Shown here piece after piece: positions 1 through 8,433 of a DNA stretch of 64,000 nt (position 1 is the stretch's first letter; the number at the start of each line of letters is the position of its first letter). Below the pieces are notes generated by a model. That model worked only from the letters and a program-made list of their open reading frames with translations, was not told where the DNA came from and did not search any database. The stretch spans positions 124,001 through 188,000 of the forward strand of contig UPZA01000001.1 of the NCBI GenBank assembly GCA_900538575.1, in the 5' to 3' direction. The DNA comes from an uncultured Ruminococcus sp. (GTDB lineage Bacteria; Bacillota; Clostridia; Oscillospirales; Ruminococcaceae). A program made the position numbers and the translations under genes.

Positions 1-133
1 TACCCTTTGTCTGCTCATTATCAGGCTGAATTGAAACCTGACCTATCTTTTTAAGTCCAAGCGAATGAGCAGTAGCGATCTGATCGTCTTTTCTTCCAAT
101 AAGGCTCTTTACAAGCTTAATCTGCTTTGCCAT
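1..133 (-). CDS. rpmD: 50S ribosomal protein L30, C-terminus cut by the window edge
   Basis: The reverse strand from an ATG at 133 reads MAKQIKLVKSLIGRKDDQIA and continues with a GLKKIGQ stretch, the typical start of bacterial L30, a large-subunit protein of about 60 residues. Only about 44 residues lie inside the window. It follows rpsE by 13 bases, the usual place in the spc part of the operon. The ribosome site (GAGAG) is modest. Confidence 0.93.
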   Translation of the reverse strand, partial: MAKQIKLVKSLIGRKDDQIATAHSLGLKKIGQVSIQPDNEQTKG

Positions 134-146
134 TTCTGCTCTCTCC

Positions 147-647
147 TTAACCTAAAATTTCCTTGATGGATTTGCCTCTCTTAGCGGCAACTTCCTTTGC
201 TGTCATGCATGATGTAAGACCGTTGATTGTTGCTCTTACAACGTTGCACGGATTGTTTGAGCGCAGGGATTTTGTTCTGATATCCTTGATACCCGCCATT
301 TCAATAACGGCACGAACAGGACCGCCCGCGATAACGCCCGTACCGGGAGCGGCAGGCTTCATAAGCACTCTTCCGGCGCCGAATTCGCCTACAATTTCGT
401 GCGGAATTGTCGTACCATACATAGGAACCTTTACAAGATTCTTCTTAGCGTCTTCGATACCCTTGCGGATAGCGTCAGGAACTTCGCCTGATTTTCCCAG
501 ACCAAAGCCTACTGTGCCGTTTCCGTCGCCTACTACTACAAGAGCTGCGAACTTAAGAATACGTCCGCCCTTAACAGTTTTTGAAACTCTGTTAATGGAA
601 ACAACCTTTTCGGAAAGCTCCAATGCTTTAGCGTCTATATTAGCCAA
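147..647 (-). CDS. rpsE: 30S ribosomal protein S5
   Basis: This 166-residue protein is normal S5 length. It has the N-terminal double-stranded RNA-binding domain (VGDGNGTVGFGLGKSGEVP around residues 38-57) and the C-terminal S5 fold with GGPVRAVIEMAGI and KSLRSNNP. S5 contributes to decoding accuracy in the small subunit. The start appears to be TTG at 645-647, since GGAGG lies 8 bases upstream and no ATG fits. It sits between rplR and rpmD in the standard order. Confidence 0.97.
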   Translation of the reverse strand: MANIDAKALELSEKVVSINRVSKTVKGGRILKFAALVVVGDGNGTVGFGLGKSGEVPDAIRKGIEDAKKNLVKVPMYGTTIPHEIVGEFGAGRVLMKPAAPGTGVIAGGPVRAVIEMAGIKDIRTKSLRSNNPCNVVRATINGLTSCMTAKEVAAKRGKSIKEILG

Positions 648-663
648 AAGTATTACCTCCTTC

Positions 664-1023
664 TTAGAACTTCAGTCCGTTTTCACGAGCTCCTTCAGCA
701 AGCTCTTTTACTCTTCCGTGATAAAGAAAGCCGCCTCTGTCGAATACGACCTCTGCGATTCCCTTTTCGGCTGCACGCTTCGCAACCATTGCTCCGACCT
801 TGCGCGCGCCCTCGGTATTTCCGCCGTTTCCTTCAAATTCCTTATCCATGCTTGAAGCGGAAGCAAGCGTAACTCCGTTTACATCGTCGATAATCTGAGC
901 ATAAATGTGCTTTGCAGAACGGAATACATTCAGACGAGGACGTTCAGGAGTACCGGAAATCTTGCCACGGACTCTGGTATGTCTTTTTGCTCTGGCCTTT
1001 TTTGTATCAGCCTTTTTTATCAT
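664..1023 (-). CDS. rplR: 50S ribosomal protein L18
   Basis: A 119-residue protein with the basic N-terminus of L18 (KKARAKRHTRVRGKISGT) and the conserved RPRLNVFRS, IYAQIIDD and FDRGGFLYHGRVKELA segments. L18 binds 5S rRNA together with L5. Its length matches the family. It lies between rplF and rpsE, separated by 16-18 bases on each side, so it is co-transcribed with them. Confidence 0.97.
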   Translation of the reverse strand: MIKKADTKKARAKRHTRVRGKISGTPERPRLNVFRSAKHIYAQIIDDVNGVTLASASSMDKEFEGNGGNTEGARKVGAMVAKRAAEKGIAEVVFDRGGFLYHGRVKELAEGARENGLKF

Positions 1024-1041
1024 TGCAAATTCACTCCTTTA

Positions 1042-1587
1042 TTACTTCTTGCCCTTACCGGCCTTACCTTCCTTGCGGATGATACGCTCGCCGGCATATC
1101 TGATTCCCTTGCCCTTATACGGCTCAGGCGGACGCTTTTCACGGACTTCAGCCGCAAACTGTCCTACAGCCTGCTTATCTATTCCGTTTATAACTATTTT
1201 ATTAGGCTGCGGAACGTCTATTGTGATGCCCTCGATTTCAGGCATTATTACCTGATGAGAAAATCCGAGGTTCATAACCAGATTCTTACCCTGCTTTGCG
1301 GCACGGTAACCTACGCCCTCGATTTCAAGATTCTTCGAGTATCCGTTGGATACGCCTTCAACCATATTAGCTATAAGCGTTCTTGTCAGACCGTGAAGAC
1401 TCTTGTTAATTTTTAAATCATTCGGACGGGCAACTGTAATAACTCCGTCCTTCAGCTCAATAATCATTGAGCTTGAAAATTCCTTAGTGAGCGTGCCCTT
1501 AGGACCCTTTACGGTAACAACGTTGCTGTCAATTTTTACATCAACGCCGGCAGGGACACTAATCGGCATTTTTCCTATACGTGACAT
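1042..1587 (-). CDS. rplF: 50S ribosomal protein L6
   Basis: A 181-residue protein opening with MSRIGKMPI, carrying two L6 folds and the family signature PEPYKGKGIRYAGE near the C-terminus. L6 sits near the factor-binding region of the large subunit. A GGAGG lies eight bases before the ATG. Nothing unusual in length or key residues. Confidence 0.98.
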   Translation of the reverse strand: MSRIGKMPISVPAGVDVKIDSNVVTVKGPKGTLTKEFSSSMIIELKDGVITVARPNDLKINKSLHGLTRTLIANMVEGVSNGYSKNLEIEGVGYRAAKQGKNLVMNLGFSHQVIMPEIEGITIDVPQPNKIVINGIDKQAVGQFAAEVREKRPPEPYKGKGIRYAGERIIRKEGKAGKGKK

Positions 1588-1600
1588 TTCCCTGTCCTCC

Positions 1601-1999
1601 TTACCAAACGAATGCTAACAGCTCGCCGCCAACGTTAAGTTCACGAGCCTTCTTATCTGTCATGATTCCCTTTGAAGTAGAAACGATTGCGATTCCCAAT
1701 CCCTTTCTTACCTTAGGCATATCCTCACAACTTGAATAAATACGTAAACCCGGTTTTGAAACCCTGCGAAGACCGGTTATAACAGGCGACTTGCCGTCCG
1801 TATATTTAAGAGTGATTCTTATTATACCCTGCTTACCGTCTTCAATGAGCTGAAAGCTCTTTACATAACCCTCGTCAACAAGGATCTGCGCGATAGCTTT
1901 CTTAACATTTGAAGCAGGAACGTCAACCGTGGCGTGCTTTGCGGAACTCGCATTACGAATTCTTGTCAGTAAATCTGCTATTGTATCAGTAATCTGCAT
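1601..1999 (-). CDS. rpsH: 30S ribosomal protein S8
   Basis: A 132-residue protein starting MQITDTIADLLTRIRNA, with the C-terminal signature STSKGIMTDKKAREL. S8 binds the central domain of 16S rRNA early in assembly. In E. coli S8 is the autoregulator of the spc operon, but I saw no obvious mimic of that site here. AAGGAGG precedes the ATG. Confidence 0.98.
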   Translation of the reverse strand: MQITDTIADLLTRIRNASSAKHATVDVPASNVKKAIAQILVDEGYVKSFQLIEDGKQGIIRITLKYTDGKSPVITGLRRVSKPGLRIYSSCEDMPKVRKGLGIAIVSTSKGIMTDKKARELNVGGELLAFVW

Positions 2000-2021
2000 G
2001 CCAATGACCTCCTTTGTATTT

Positions 2022-2207
2022 TTACCAGCTTGACTTTCTTACACCAGGGATCTGTCCCTTGTGAGCCAACTCTCTGAAGCAGATACGGCATATACCGAAT
2101 TTTCTCAGATATGCGTGAGGTCTGCCGCAGATTTTGCATCTGTTATAAGCTCTGGTGGAATACTTGGGAGTTCTCTGCTGCTTATTAATCATCGCTTTTT
2201 TTGCCAT
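2022..2207 (-). CDS. rpsZ: 30S ribosomal protein S14, short zinc-binding type
   Basis: This is the 61-residue form of S14, with four cysteines in two CxxC pairs (CKIC near residue 24 and CRIC near residue 40) that bind zinc. The longer zinc-free paralogue of about 89 residues is a different gene and is not in this window. It lies in the usual place between rplE and rpsH. The protein binds 16S rRNA in the head of the small subunit. Confidence 0.98.
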   Translation of the reverse strand: MAKKAMINKQQRTPKYSTRAYNRCKICGRPHAYLRKFGICRICFRELAHKGQIPGVRKSSW

Positions 2208-2225
2208 TTGAATAATCCTCCCTAA

Positions 2226-2765
2226 TTACTTAGCAAACGGTGCGCCCAGCATTTCGAGCAGCTCTTTTGCTTCTTCATCAGTCTTAGCTGTTGTGATGAA
2301 ATTTATATCCATTCCTCTTACTTTGTCGATCTTATCATACTCGATTTCAGGGAAAATAAGCTGTTCCTTGATACCGGTTGAATAATTGCCCTTACCGTCA
2401 AAAGAGTTGGGGTTAATACCTCTGAAATCCCTTACGCGAGGAAACGCCACATTGAAAAGCTTATCAACGAATTCATACATATTCTCTCTTCTCAACGTAA
2501 CCTTAACGCCGATCGGCATACCCTCGCGGAGCTTGAAGTTAGCAACGGATTTCTTAGCCCTGCAAATTATCGGCTTCTGGCCTGTAATCTGCATAAGGTC
2601 GTTCATAATTGCGTCTATAACCTTTGAGTTTGAAATTGCCTCGCCGGCGCCGACATTGATAACAACCTTATCGAGCTTCGGAATCTCCATAACACTCTTG
2701 TAGTTGAATTTCTTCATCAAAGCAGGAGCTACGGTATCAACATAATATTCTTTTAATCTTGCCAT
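2226..2765 (-). CDS. rplE: 50S ribosomal protein L5
   Basis: A 179-residue protein with the L5 signature LREGMPIGVKVTLR, the FRGI segment and the terminal MDINFITTAKTDEEAKELL. L5 binds 5S rRNA and contacts the P-site tRNA. Length and position between rplX and rpsZ are standard. Confidence 0.98.
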   Translation of the reverse strand: MARLKEYYVDTVAPALMKKFNYKSVMEIPKLDKVVINVGAGEAISNSKVIDAIMNDLMQITGQKPIICRAKKSVANFKLREGMPIGVKVTLRRENMYEFVDKLFNVAFPRVRDFRGINPNSFDGKGNYSTGIKEQLIFPEIEYDKIDKVRGMDINFITTAKTDEEAKELLEMLGAPFAK

Positions 2766-2781
2766 GTCGTTTCTCCTTCTA

Positions 2782-3147
2782 TTAGAAATTGTGTCCGCAC
2801 TTCTTGCAGATTCTTACCGGCGTTTTCTTTTCTTCACCGGCAGCGTTTGTCTTTACTTCAAAGCCGTGACCGACTCTTGTCGGCTTGCCGCATTTTGGAC
2901 ACACAAGCTGAACCTTTGAAGCGTAAATAGGAGACTCGGCTCTGATGAGGCTGCCGGACTGTCCCATTCTGTTTGGCTTCATATGCTTTGTAATCATGTT
3001 GATTCCCTCAACGATTACCTTGTTTTCCTTCGGGCTTACCTCTAAAACCTTACCGGTCTTTCTCTTGCCCTTATCCTCGAATTTATCCTTGTAATCGCCT
3101 GTCAGCAAAACGACTGTGTCACCTGTTTTAACGTGTAACTTGCTCAT
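2782..3147 (-). CDS. rplX: 50S ribosomal protein L24 with a C-terminal zinc-ribbon-like tail
   Basis: The N-terminal KOW domain (MSKLHVKTGDTVVLLTGDYK) identifies L24, an assembly initiator of the large subunit. The reading frame runs upstream into rplN, but the GGAGG at about 3152-3156 places the start at the second of two adjacent ATGs (3147), giving 121 residues. The C-terminal part has CPKC and CKKC pairs about 33 residues apart. This looks like a zinc ribbon, a layout seen in some Firmicutes L24 proteins. The two-cysteine-pair reading is direct; zinc binding is inference. Confidence 0.95.
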   Translation of the reverse strand: MSKLHVKTGDTVVLLTGDYKDKFEDKGKRKTGKVLEVSPKENKVIVEGINMITKHMKPNRMGQSGSLIRAESPIYASKVQLVCPKCGKPTRVGHGFEVKTNAAGEEKKTPVRICKKCGHNF

Positions 3148-3160
3148 CATGACACCTCCA

Positions 3161-3529
3161 TTATAATACTTCCGGCGCAAGGCTCAATATCTTCATATAG
3201 TCCTTGTCGCGGAGCTCTCTTGCTACAGGTCCGAATATACGCGTACCCTTCGGGTTCTTATCTTCCTTAATGATAACAGCTGCATTTTCGTCGAAACGAA
3301 TATATGTGCCGTCTTCTCTCCTCAGGCCCTTTGCTGAACGAACGATAACCGCCTTTACAACGTCGCCCTTCTTAACAACGCCGCCGGGTGTTGCTTTCTT
3401 TACGGAAGCCACCACCACGTCACCGATATTTGCATATCTTCTGCGTGTGCCGCCCAGAACTCTGATACACATAAGCTCTTTAGCTCCGGTGTTATCAGCA
3501 ACCTTCATATAAGACTGCATTTGTATCAC
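3161..3529 (-). CDS. rplN: 50S ribosomal protein L14
   Basis: A 122-residue protein with the L14 opening MIQMQSYMKVADNTGAKE and the conserved RGTRIFGPVARELR-like C-terminus (here KGTRIFGPVARELRDKDY). L14 sits at the subunit interface. The start is probably GTG at 3527-3529, because GGAGG lies 8 bases upstream and the resulting N-terminus matches the family exactly. Confidence 0.98.
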   Translation of the reverse strand: MIQMQSYMKVADNTGAKELMCIRVLGGTRRRYANIGDVVVASVKKATPGGVVKKGDVVKAVIVRSAKGLRREDGTYIRFDENAAVIIKEDKNPKGTRIFGPVARELRDKDYMKILSLAPEVL

Positions 3530-3588
3530 AGCGAGTTCCTCCTTTCAGAAGCGCATCAATTAAAACCGCTTCCTCGTCTATTAATAAA

Positions 3589-3846
3589 TTACTTAGCTTT
3601 TTCAATTATATTTGTAACGCGCCATCTCTTATCCTTTGACAAAGGACGCGTTTCCATTACCTCAACACGATCGCCGATGCGGCATTCGTTGTTTTCATCA
3701 TGCGCCTTAAGCTTTACGGTGCGCTTGATAATCTTCTTGTAAAGCGGGTGTTTAACATTGTCAGCGATAGCAACAACGATAGTTTTGTCCATCTTGTCGC
3801 TTACAACTTTACCAACCCTTGTTTTTCTAAGGTTTCTCTCAGACAT
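3589..3846 (-). CDS. rpsQ: 30S ribosomal protein S17
   Basis: An 85-residue protein, normal for S17, with RVGKVVSDKMDKTIVVAI and the GDRVEVMETRPLSKDKRWR signature. It binds the 5' domain of 16S rRNA. The 59-base gap between it and rplN is wider than most in this operon and holds no obvious hairpin. Confidence 0.98.
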   Translation of the reverse strand: MSERNLRKTRVGKVVSDKMDKTIVVAIADNVKHPLYKKIIKRTVKLKAHDENNECRIGDRVEVMETRPLSKDKRWRVTNIIEKAK

Positions 3847-3864
3847 AGCTAAATCCTCCCTTTC

Positions 3865-4071
3865 TTACTGACTTACGCCCGACTTGATTTCAGCCTCGCG
3901 CATAACTGTCTTGATTCTTGCGATATCCTTTTTAACAGCCTTTAAGCGTGCAGTATTGTCAAGCTGGTTTACAGCAAGCTGAAAGCGGAGCGCAAAAAGT
4001 TCTTCTTTTAAGCCGGTCAGCTTTTCGTTCATTTCTTCTACCGACATATCTCTGATTTCAGACGCCTTCAT
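3865..4071 (-). CDS. rpmC: 50S ribosomal protein L29
   Basis: A 68-residue helical protein with EIRDMSVEEMNEKL and the signature VKKDIARIKTVMRE. L29 lines the exit of the peptide tunnel. The start codon overlaps the rplP stop as TAATG, which points to translational coupling. Confidence 0.97.
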   Translation of the reverse strand: MKASEIRDMSVEEMNEKLTGLKEELFALRFQLAVNQLDNTARLKAVKKDIARIKTVMREAEIKSGVSQ

Positions 4072-4496
4072 TACTGCTCCCCTCCTTGCTCTTCTTTTGC
4101 AACAAATTTACACTTTATAGGAAGCTTGTGCATTGCAAGACGCATAGCCTCTCTTGCTGCCTCCTCCGGAACTCCGGAAATCTCAAACATAACCCTGCCC
4201 GGCTTAACAACTGCAACCCAGTATTCGGGAGCGCCTTTACCGGAACCCATTCTGGTGCCGGCCGGCTTCTTGGTTACCGGCTTATCAGGGAATATCTTAA
4301 TCCATACCTGACCGCCACGCTTGATGTAACGCGTCATAGCTATACGGGCGGATTCAATCTGATTTGAAGTTATCCATGCAGGTTCAAGCGCCTGAAGACC
4401 GAATTCACCGTAGCTTACCTTATTGCCTCTTGTGGCCTTTCCCGTCATACGGCCTCTGTGTACTCGACGGTATTTTACTCTTTTTGGAAGTAGCAT
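4071..4496 (-). CDS. rplP: 50S ribosomal protein L16
   Basis: A 141-residue protein opening MLLPKRVKYRRVHRGRMTG and containing the RMGSGKGAPEYWVAVVKPG signature. L16 contacts the A-site and P-site tRNA region of the large subunit. It overlaps both neighbours by one base (TAATG junctions with rpsC and rpmC), a tightly coupled trio. Confidence 0.98.
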   Translation of the reverse strand: MLLPKRVKYRRVHRGRMTGKATRGNKVSYGEFGLQALEPAWITSNQIESARIAMTRYIKRGGQVWIKIFPDKPVTKKPAGTRMGSGKGAPEYWVAVVKPGRVMFEISGVPEEAAREAMRLAMHKLPIKCKFVAKEEQGGEQ

Positions 4497-5245
4497 TACT
4501 GGTTACCTCCTTCATTTTTCGCTTCTCTGACTTTATTATCACGTCTTTGATTGCCGCGTCTTCTGTTATCTCTTCCGCCTCTTCTTGATTCTTCCGGCTT
4601 AGCGGCTGTTTCGCCCTTTAAAACCTCGCCCTTATAGATCCAAACCTTAACTCCGAGTCTGCCGTAGGTAGTATGCGCCTCGGCGGTACCGTAGTCAATA
4701 TCTGCTCTTATGGTCTGAAGAGGAATTGTTCCCTCGTGATAGGTTTCGCTTCTTGCGATTTCAGCGCCGCCCAGACGACCTGATACCATAACCTTGATTC
4801 CCTTTGCTCCCAGACGCATAGCTCTGCCGATCGCCTGCTTCATCGTACGTCTGAACGAAACTCTGTTTTCGAGATCAAGCGCAATTTTTTCAGCAACAAG
4901 CTGAGAATTAATATCAGGATTCTTTACTTCAACGATGTTCACAGCAACCTGCTTGCCCATCATCTTTTCAAGCTTCTGACGGAGCTTTTCTATTTCTGTG
5001 CCGCCTCTTCCGATTACTATACCGGGCTTTGCACAGTGAATGTGGATTCTTACTTTATCTTCAGCGAATCTTTCGATCTCAATCTTTGGAACACCTGCTG
5101 CGTACAAGCTCTTCTTAATATAGTTACGAACGTTGTAATCTTCAACAAGAGTGTCGCCGAAAGTTGACTTATTCGCAAACCAGCGGGAATCCCAATCCTT
5201 AATAACGCCGACACGCAAGCCGTGCGGATTAACTTTCTGGCCCAT
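4496..5245 (-). CDS. rpsC: 30S ribosomal protein S3
   Basis: A 249-residue protein opening MGQKVNPHGLRVGVIKDWDS, with the KH type II RNA-binding domain (IVIGRGGTEIEKLR around residues 77-90) and the S3 C-terminal domain (GRLGGAEIARSE, GVKVWIYKGE). A basic Arg/Asn/Gly-rich extension follows residue 215 (RRGGRDNRRRGNQRRDNK). It makes the protein somewhat longer than a typical 210-230 residue S3. The tail looks disordered and probably contacts RNA. Confidence 0.97.
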   Translation of the reverse strand: MGQKVNPHGLRVGVIKDWDSRWFANKSTFGDTLVEDYNVRNYIKKSLYAAGVPKIEIERFAEDKVRIHIHCAKPGIVIGRGGTEIEKLRQKLEKMMGKQVAVNIVEVKNPDINSQLVAEKIALDLENRVSFRRTMKQAIGRAMRLGAKGIKVMVSGRLGGAEIARSETYHEGTIPLQTIRADIDYGTAEAHTTYGRLGVKVWIYKGEVLKGETAAKPEESRRGGRDNRRRGNQRRDNKVREAKNEGGNQ

Positions 5246-5263
5246 TATTTCTCCTCCTTGGGA

Positions 5264-5599
5264 TTATTCTTTTTCTTTAAGAACAATTGTAACATGTGAT
5301 GTTCTCTTCAAAATTCTGTATGCTCTGCCCTGTGCTCTTGGCATGATTCTCTTCATTATCGGACCCGGGCAAACAAAACACTCCGCAACATAAAGGTCGT
5401 CCTTATTCATGCTGTGATTGTTTTCTGCGTTTGCAATAGCGGATTTCAAAAGCTTTTCAAGTATTTCACATGCAGCCTTTGGTGTATAATTGAGAGTAGC
5501 AAGTGCAACGTCAACAGGCTTATTTCTGATAAGATCAAGAACAACCTGAACCTTTCTTGGTGCGATTCGAGCGTTTCTCAGATATGCTCTAGCTTCCAT
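5264..5599 (-). CDS. rplV: 50S ribosomal protein L22
   Basis: A 111-residue protein with ARIAPRKVQVVLDLIRNKPV and the C-terminal RAQGRAYRILKRTSHVTIVL, the L22 signature whose loop lines the exit tunnel. The loop (PGPIMKRIMPRAQGRA) looks intact. Substitutions here are known to give macrolide resistance in other bacteria, but I cannot judge that from one sequence. Confidence 0.98.
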   Translation of the reverse strand: MEARAYLRNARIAPRKVQVVLDLIRNKPVDVALATLNYTPKAACEILEKLLKSAIANAENNHSMNKDDLYVAECFVCPGPIMKRIMPRAQGRAYRILKRTSHVTIVLKEKE

Positions 5600-5616
5600 T
5601 TGAACTCCTCCTTCCG

Positions 5617-5901
5617 CTATTTCTTGCCGTTATTAGTAGTCTTAGAACCGGCGTGTCCCCTATATGTTCTGGTAGGGGCAAACTCTCCGAGCTTATGACC
5701 TACCATATCTTCCGTAACATAAACCGGAACGTGCTTGCGTCCGTCATGAACTGCAAATGTGTGACCGACAAATTCAGGGAAAATAGTTGAGGTTCTGCTC
5801 CAGGTTTTGAGAACTTTCTTTTCGCCTGCTTCGTTCATAGCCACGACCTTTTTATAAAGAGCCTCCTGAACGAAAGGGCCCTTTTTAATGCTTCTGCTCA
5901 T
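5617..5901 (-). CDS. rpsS: 30S ribosomal protein S19
   Basis: A 94-residue protein opening MSRSIKKGPFVQEALYKKV, with the signature VGHTFAVHDGRKHVPVYVTE and KLGEFAPTRTYRGH. S19 forms a complex with S13 in the head of the small subunit. Length, start and position are standard. Confidence 0.98.
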   Translation of the reverse strand: MSRSIKKGPFVQEALYKKVVAMNEAGEKKVLKTWSRTSTIFPEFVGHTFAVHDGRKHVPVYVTEDMVGHKLGEFAPTRTYRGHAGSKTTNNGKK

Positions 5902-5922
5902 TAATCAGTTCCTCCTTTCAGC

Positions 5923-6756
5923 TTATTTGCCGTTTCTGCGTTTTACAATAAACTTATCAGAACGGTTATGCTTCTTACGGGTTTTATAGCCGAGCGCCGG
6001 CTTGCCCCAAGGAGTAACAGGTCCCGGACGTCCGATTGGAGATTTTCCCTCGCCGCCGCCGTGCGGATGATCGCATGGGTTCATAACGGAACCGCGGACT
6101 GTAGGTCTGATACCCAAATGACGTGTTCTTCCGGCTTTACCGAGATTTACGTTTTCATGGTCGATATTGCTTACCTGTCCGATTGTTGCTTTGCAGTTAA
6201 TCGGTACGTTTCTGAGTTCTCCAGAAGGAAGTCTTACGAGCGCGTATTTGCCTTCCTTAGCCATGAGCTGACCCATATTGCCTGCCGAACGCACCATCTG
6301 CGCTCCTTTTCCCGGATAAAGCTCAATAGCGTGAATAAAAGTACCCACTGGAATATTAGCCATCTCAAGAGCGTTTCCCGCCTTTATGTCAGCGTCCGGA
6401 CCTGAGCATACCGTATCTCCGACCTTCAGGCCGTTAGGAGCCAATATATATCTCTTCTCGCCGTCCTCATACTGAACGAGAGCGATAAATGCGGAACGGT
6501 TAGGATCATATTCCAAAGTCATAACTGTCGCGTTCATATTATCCTTATCGCGCTTGAAATCAATAACGCGATATTTTCTTCTTGAACCGCCTCCTCTGTG
6601 GCGGACTGTAATTCTTCCGTAGCTGTTTCTGCCTGATTTCTTCTTTAAAGGCTCGAGCAGACTCTTCTCCGGAGCAACCTTTGACAATTCCGAATAGTCA
6701 GTACAAGTCATCTGACGACGTGAAGGAGTTGTCGGTTTGTAGGTTTTTATAGCCAT
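5923..6756 (-). CDS. rplB: 50S ribosomal protein L2
   Basis: A 277-residue protein with the usual opening MAIKTYKPTTPSRRQMTCTD and the functional C-terminal stretch MNPCDHPHGGGEGKSPIGRP, which carries the conserved histidine near the peptidyl transferase centre. An in-frame GTG lies three codons upstream. The ATG at 6756 has AAGGAG at a good distance and gives the family N-terminus, so I chose it. Confidence 0.97.
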   Translation of the reverse strand: MAIKTYKPTTPSRRQMTCTDYSELSKVAPEKSLLEPLKKKSGRNSYGRITVRHRGGGSRRKYRVIDFKRDKDNMNATVMTLEYDPNRSAFIALVQYEDGEKRYILAPNGLKVGDTVCSGPDADIKAGNALEMANIPVGTFIHAIELYPGKGAQMVRSAGNMGQLMAKEGKYALVRLPSGELRNVPINCKATIGQVSNIDHENVNLGKAGRTRHLGIRPTVRGSVMNPCDHPHGGGEGKSPIGRPGPVTPWGKPALGYKTRKKHNRSDKFIVKRRNGK

Positions 6757-6824
6757 TGTTTTCACTCCTTAAAATGCGTTGTTTGCGGGAGCATCACTCC
6801 CATACCTTTCAGCTTGTACAGCTA

Positions 6825-7136
6825 TTAATACAAGCCGTCAAAGAACTCGATAGATGACTTGGTCTTCTTGTCATCAGGTTCCTGATTTATTGTAACGATA
6901 GCCTTTTTCCAGTCAGGCTTCTTGCCTTCAAATCTGCCTACGCGTTTTGCACGTCCCTTGCAGTTCATTGTGTTGACCTTAGTCACCTCAACGCTGAAAA
7001 GCTGCTCTACCGCCTTTGCTATCTCAACCTTGTTTGCATCCTTAGCAACCTTGAAAGTGTATTTTCCGCTCGGAAGCATGTCTATGCTTCTTTCGGTTAT
7101 GATCGGCCTGAGGATGATATCCTGCGGTGCTTTCAT
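6825..7136 (-). CDS. rplW: 50S ribosomal protein L23
   Basis: A 103-residue protein with DIILRPIITERSIDML, the central KVAKDANKVEIAKAVEQLF and VTKVNTMN segments of L23. This protein is at the tunnel exit and forms the docking site for trigger factor and SRP. The start codon overlaps the rplD stop (TAATG). Confidence 0.97.
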   Translation of the reverse strand: MKAPQDIILRPIITERSIDMLPSGKYTFKVAKDANKVEIAKAVEQLFSVEVTKVNTMNCKGRAKRVGRFEGKKPDWKKAIVTINQEPDDKKTKSSIEFFDGLY

Positions 7137-7759
7137 TATGCGTACACCTCCTCGATTAATCCGACAGCGTTCTTGACAACGATAAACTTATCATGATTAA
7201 GAATGTCGTAAACATTAAGAGTGTTTACTGCGGCTGTCTTAACGCCTGGTATATTAGCGGCGCTCTTTACTACCTTCTGATCCGCCTCAGCCGTTACAAT
7301 GAGAGCCTTGCCGTCAACGTTTAGCGACTTGAGCATTTCAACGATAGTCTTAGTTTTGTAACCGTCCATGTTCAAAGCGTCCAGAACAATAATATTTTCT
7401 TCCTTGACCTTTGAAGACAGAGCGGATTTCATAGCAAGTCTTCTTACCTTCTTATTAAGCGTATATCTGTAGCTTCTTGGCTTCGGGCCTAAAGCGATAC
7501 CGCCGTGAACCCACTGAGGAGCACGGATTGAACCCTGTCTTGCATGACCGGTACCCTTCTGTCTCCATGGCTTTCTGCCGCCGCCGCGAACTTCTGTACG
7601 TGTCAGTGTGGACTGTGTGCCCTGACGCTGATTAGCAAGGTAGTTTACAACTGAAGCGTGCATTACAGCCTCGTTTGGTTCGATACCGAATACGGCGTCG
7701 GAAAGCTCCGTTTCTGCAACCTGATTTCCCGCCATATCAAAAACTGAAACCTTTGACAT
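7136..7759 (-). CDS. rplD: 50S ribosomal protein L4
   Basis: A 207-residue L4 with the long tunnel-lining loop (TRGGGRKPWRQKGTGHAR-like segment, here VRGGGRKPWRQKGTGHARQG around residues 58-77). In E. coli L4 is the autogenous repressor of the S10 operon, acting on the mRNA leader. That makes it a natural candidate ligand for the leader in front of rpsJ here, although this is inference. Confidence 0.97.
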   Translation of the reverse strand: MSKVSVFDMAGNQVAETELSDAVFGIEPNEAVMHASVVNYLANQRQGTQSTLTRTEVRGGGRKPWRQKGTGHARQGSIRAPQWVHGGIALGPKPRSYRYTLNKKVRRLAMKSALSSKVKEENIIVLDALNMDGYKTKTIVEMLKSLNVDGKALIVTAEADQKVVKSAANIPGVKTAAVNTLNVYDILNHDKFIVVKNAVGLIEEVYA

Positions 7760-7776
7760 ATATGCTTCCTCCTTCC

Positions 7777-8409
7777 TTAAGCCTTAACACTGTCTACTAT
7801 GGAAACAATTCCGCCCTTAGGACCTGGAATTGCGCCCTTGAGCGCGATAAGATTATTTTCTGCGTCAACCTTTACGATTTCAAGATTCTGTACAGTAACC
7901 TTTTCGTTACCCATCTGTCCCGGCATTCCCTTGCCCTTGAAGATTCTTGAAGGGGAAGAGCATGCGCCCATTGATCCGGCATGTCTGTGAACAGGACCCG
8001 AACCGTGAGTCTCCTTGAGTCTTGAATTGTTGTGACGCTTGATTGTACCCTGGAATCCTTTACCCTTGCTTGTTCCGCTGACGTCTACCATATCGCCTGG
8101 GGCGAACGTATCAGCCTTGAGAATATCTCCCACGTTTACTGACTCGCAGTCTTCAAGTCTGAATTCCTTTAGGTTCTTCTTATAGGCGGCGTCCGCCTTG
8201 TCGAAGTGTCCCTTAATCGGCTTGTTCACTCTCGTAGCCTTTTCATCGCCGAATCCGAGCTGAACAGCAGCGTAACCGTCGTTTTCAACAGTTTTCTTCT
8301 GAACAACAACACAAGGACCGGCTTCAACAACTGTTACGGGAATAACTTTTCCTGATTCGTCGAAAATCTGCGTCATACCGATTTTCTTGCCGATAATACC
8401 TTTTTTCAT
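7777..8409 (-). CDS. rplC: 50S ribosomal protein L3
   Basis: A 210-residue protein opening MKKGIIGKKIGMTQIFDESG, with the L3 signature GKGFQGTIKRH and the HRHAGSMGACSSPSRIFKGK segment that reaches the peptidyl transferase centre. AGGAGG precedes the ATG. A hairpin-rich 114-base spacer separates it from rpsJ, unlike the 13-24 base spacers typical of the rest of the operon. Confidence 0.98.
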   Translation of the reverse strand: MKKGIIGKKIGMTQIFDESGKVIPVTVVEAGPCVVVQKKTVENDGYAAVQLGFGDEKATRVNKPIKGHFDKADAAYKKNLKEFRLEDCESVNVGDILKADTFAPGDMVDVSGTSKGKGFQGTIKRHNNSRLKETHGSGPVHRHAGSMGACSSPSRIFKGKGMPGQMGNEKVTVQNLEIVKVDAENNLIALKGAIPGPKGGIVSIVDSVKA

Positions 8410-8433
8410 GTATTTTTCCTCCTGTTAGGTTAT

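Noticed and set aside
163..855. A long open frame on the plus strand opposite rpsE and rplR
   Set aside because: It is antisense to two certain ribosomal protein genes; the long frame is a by-product of their biased codon use.
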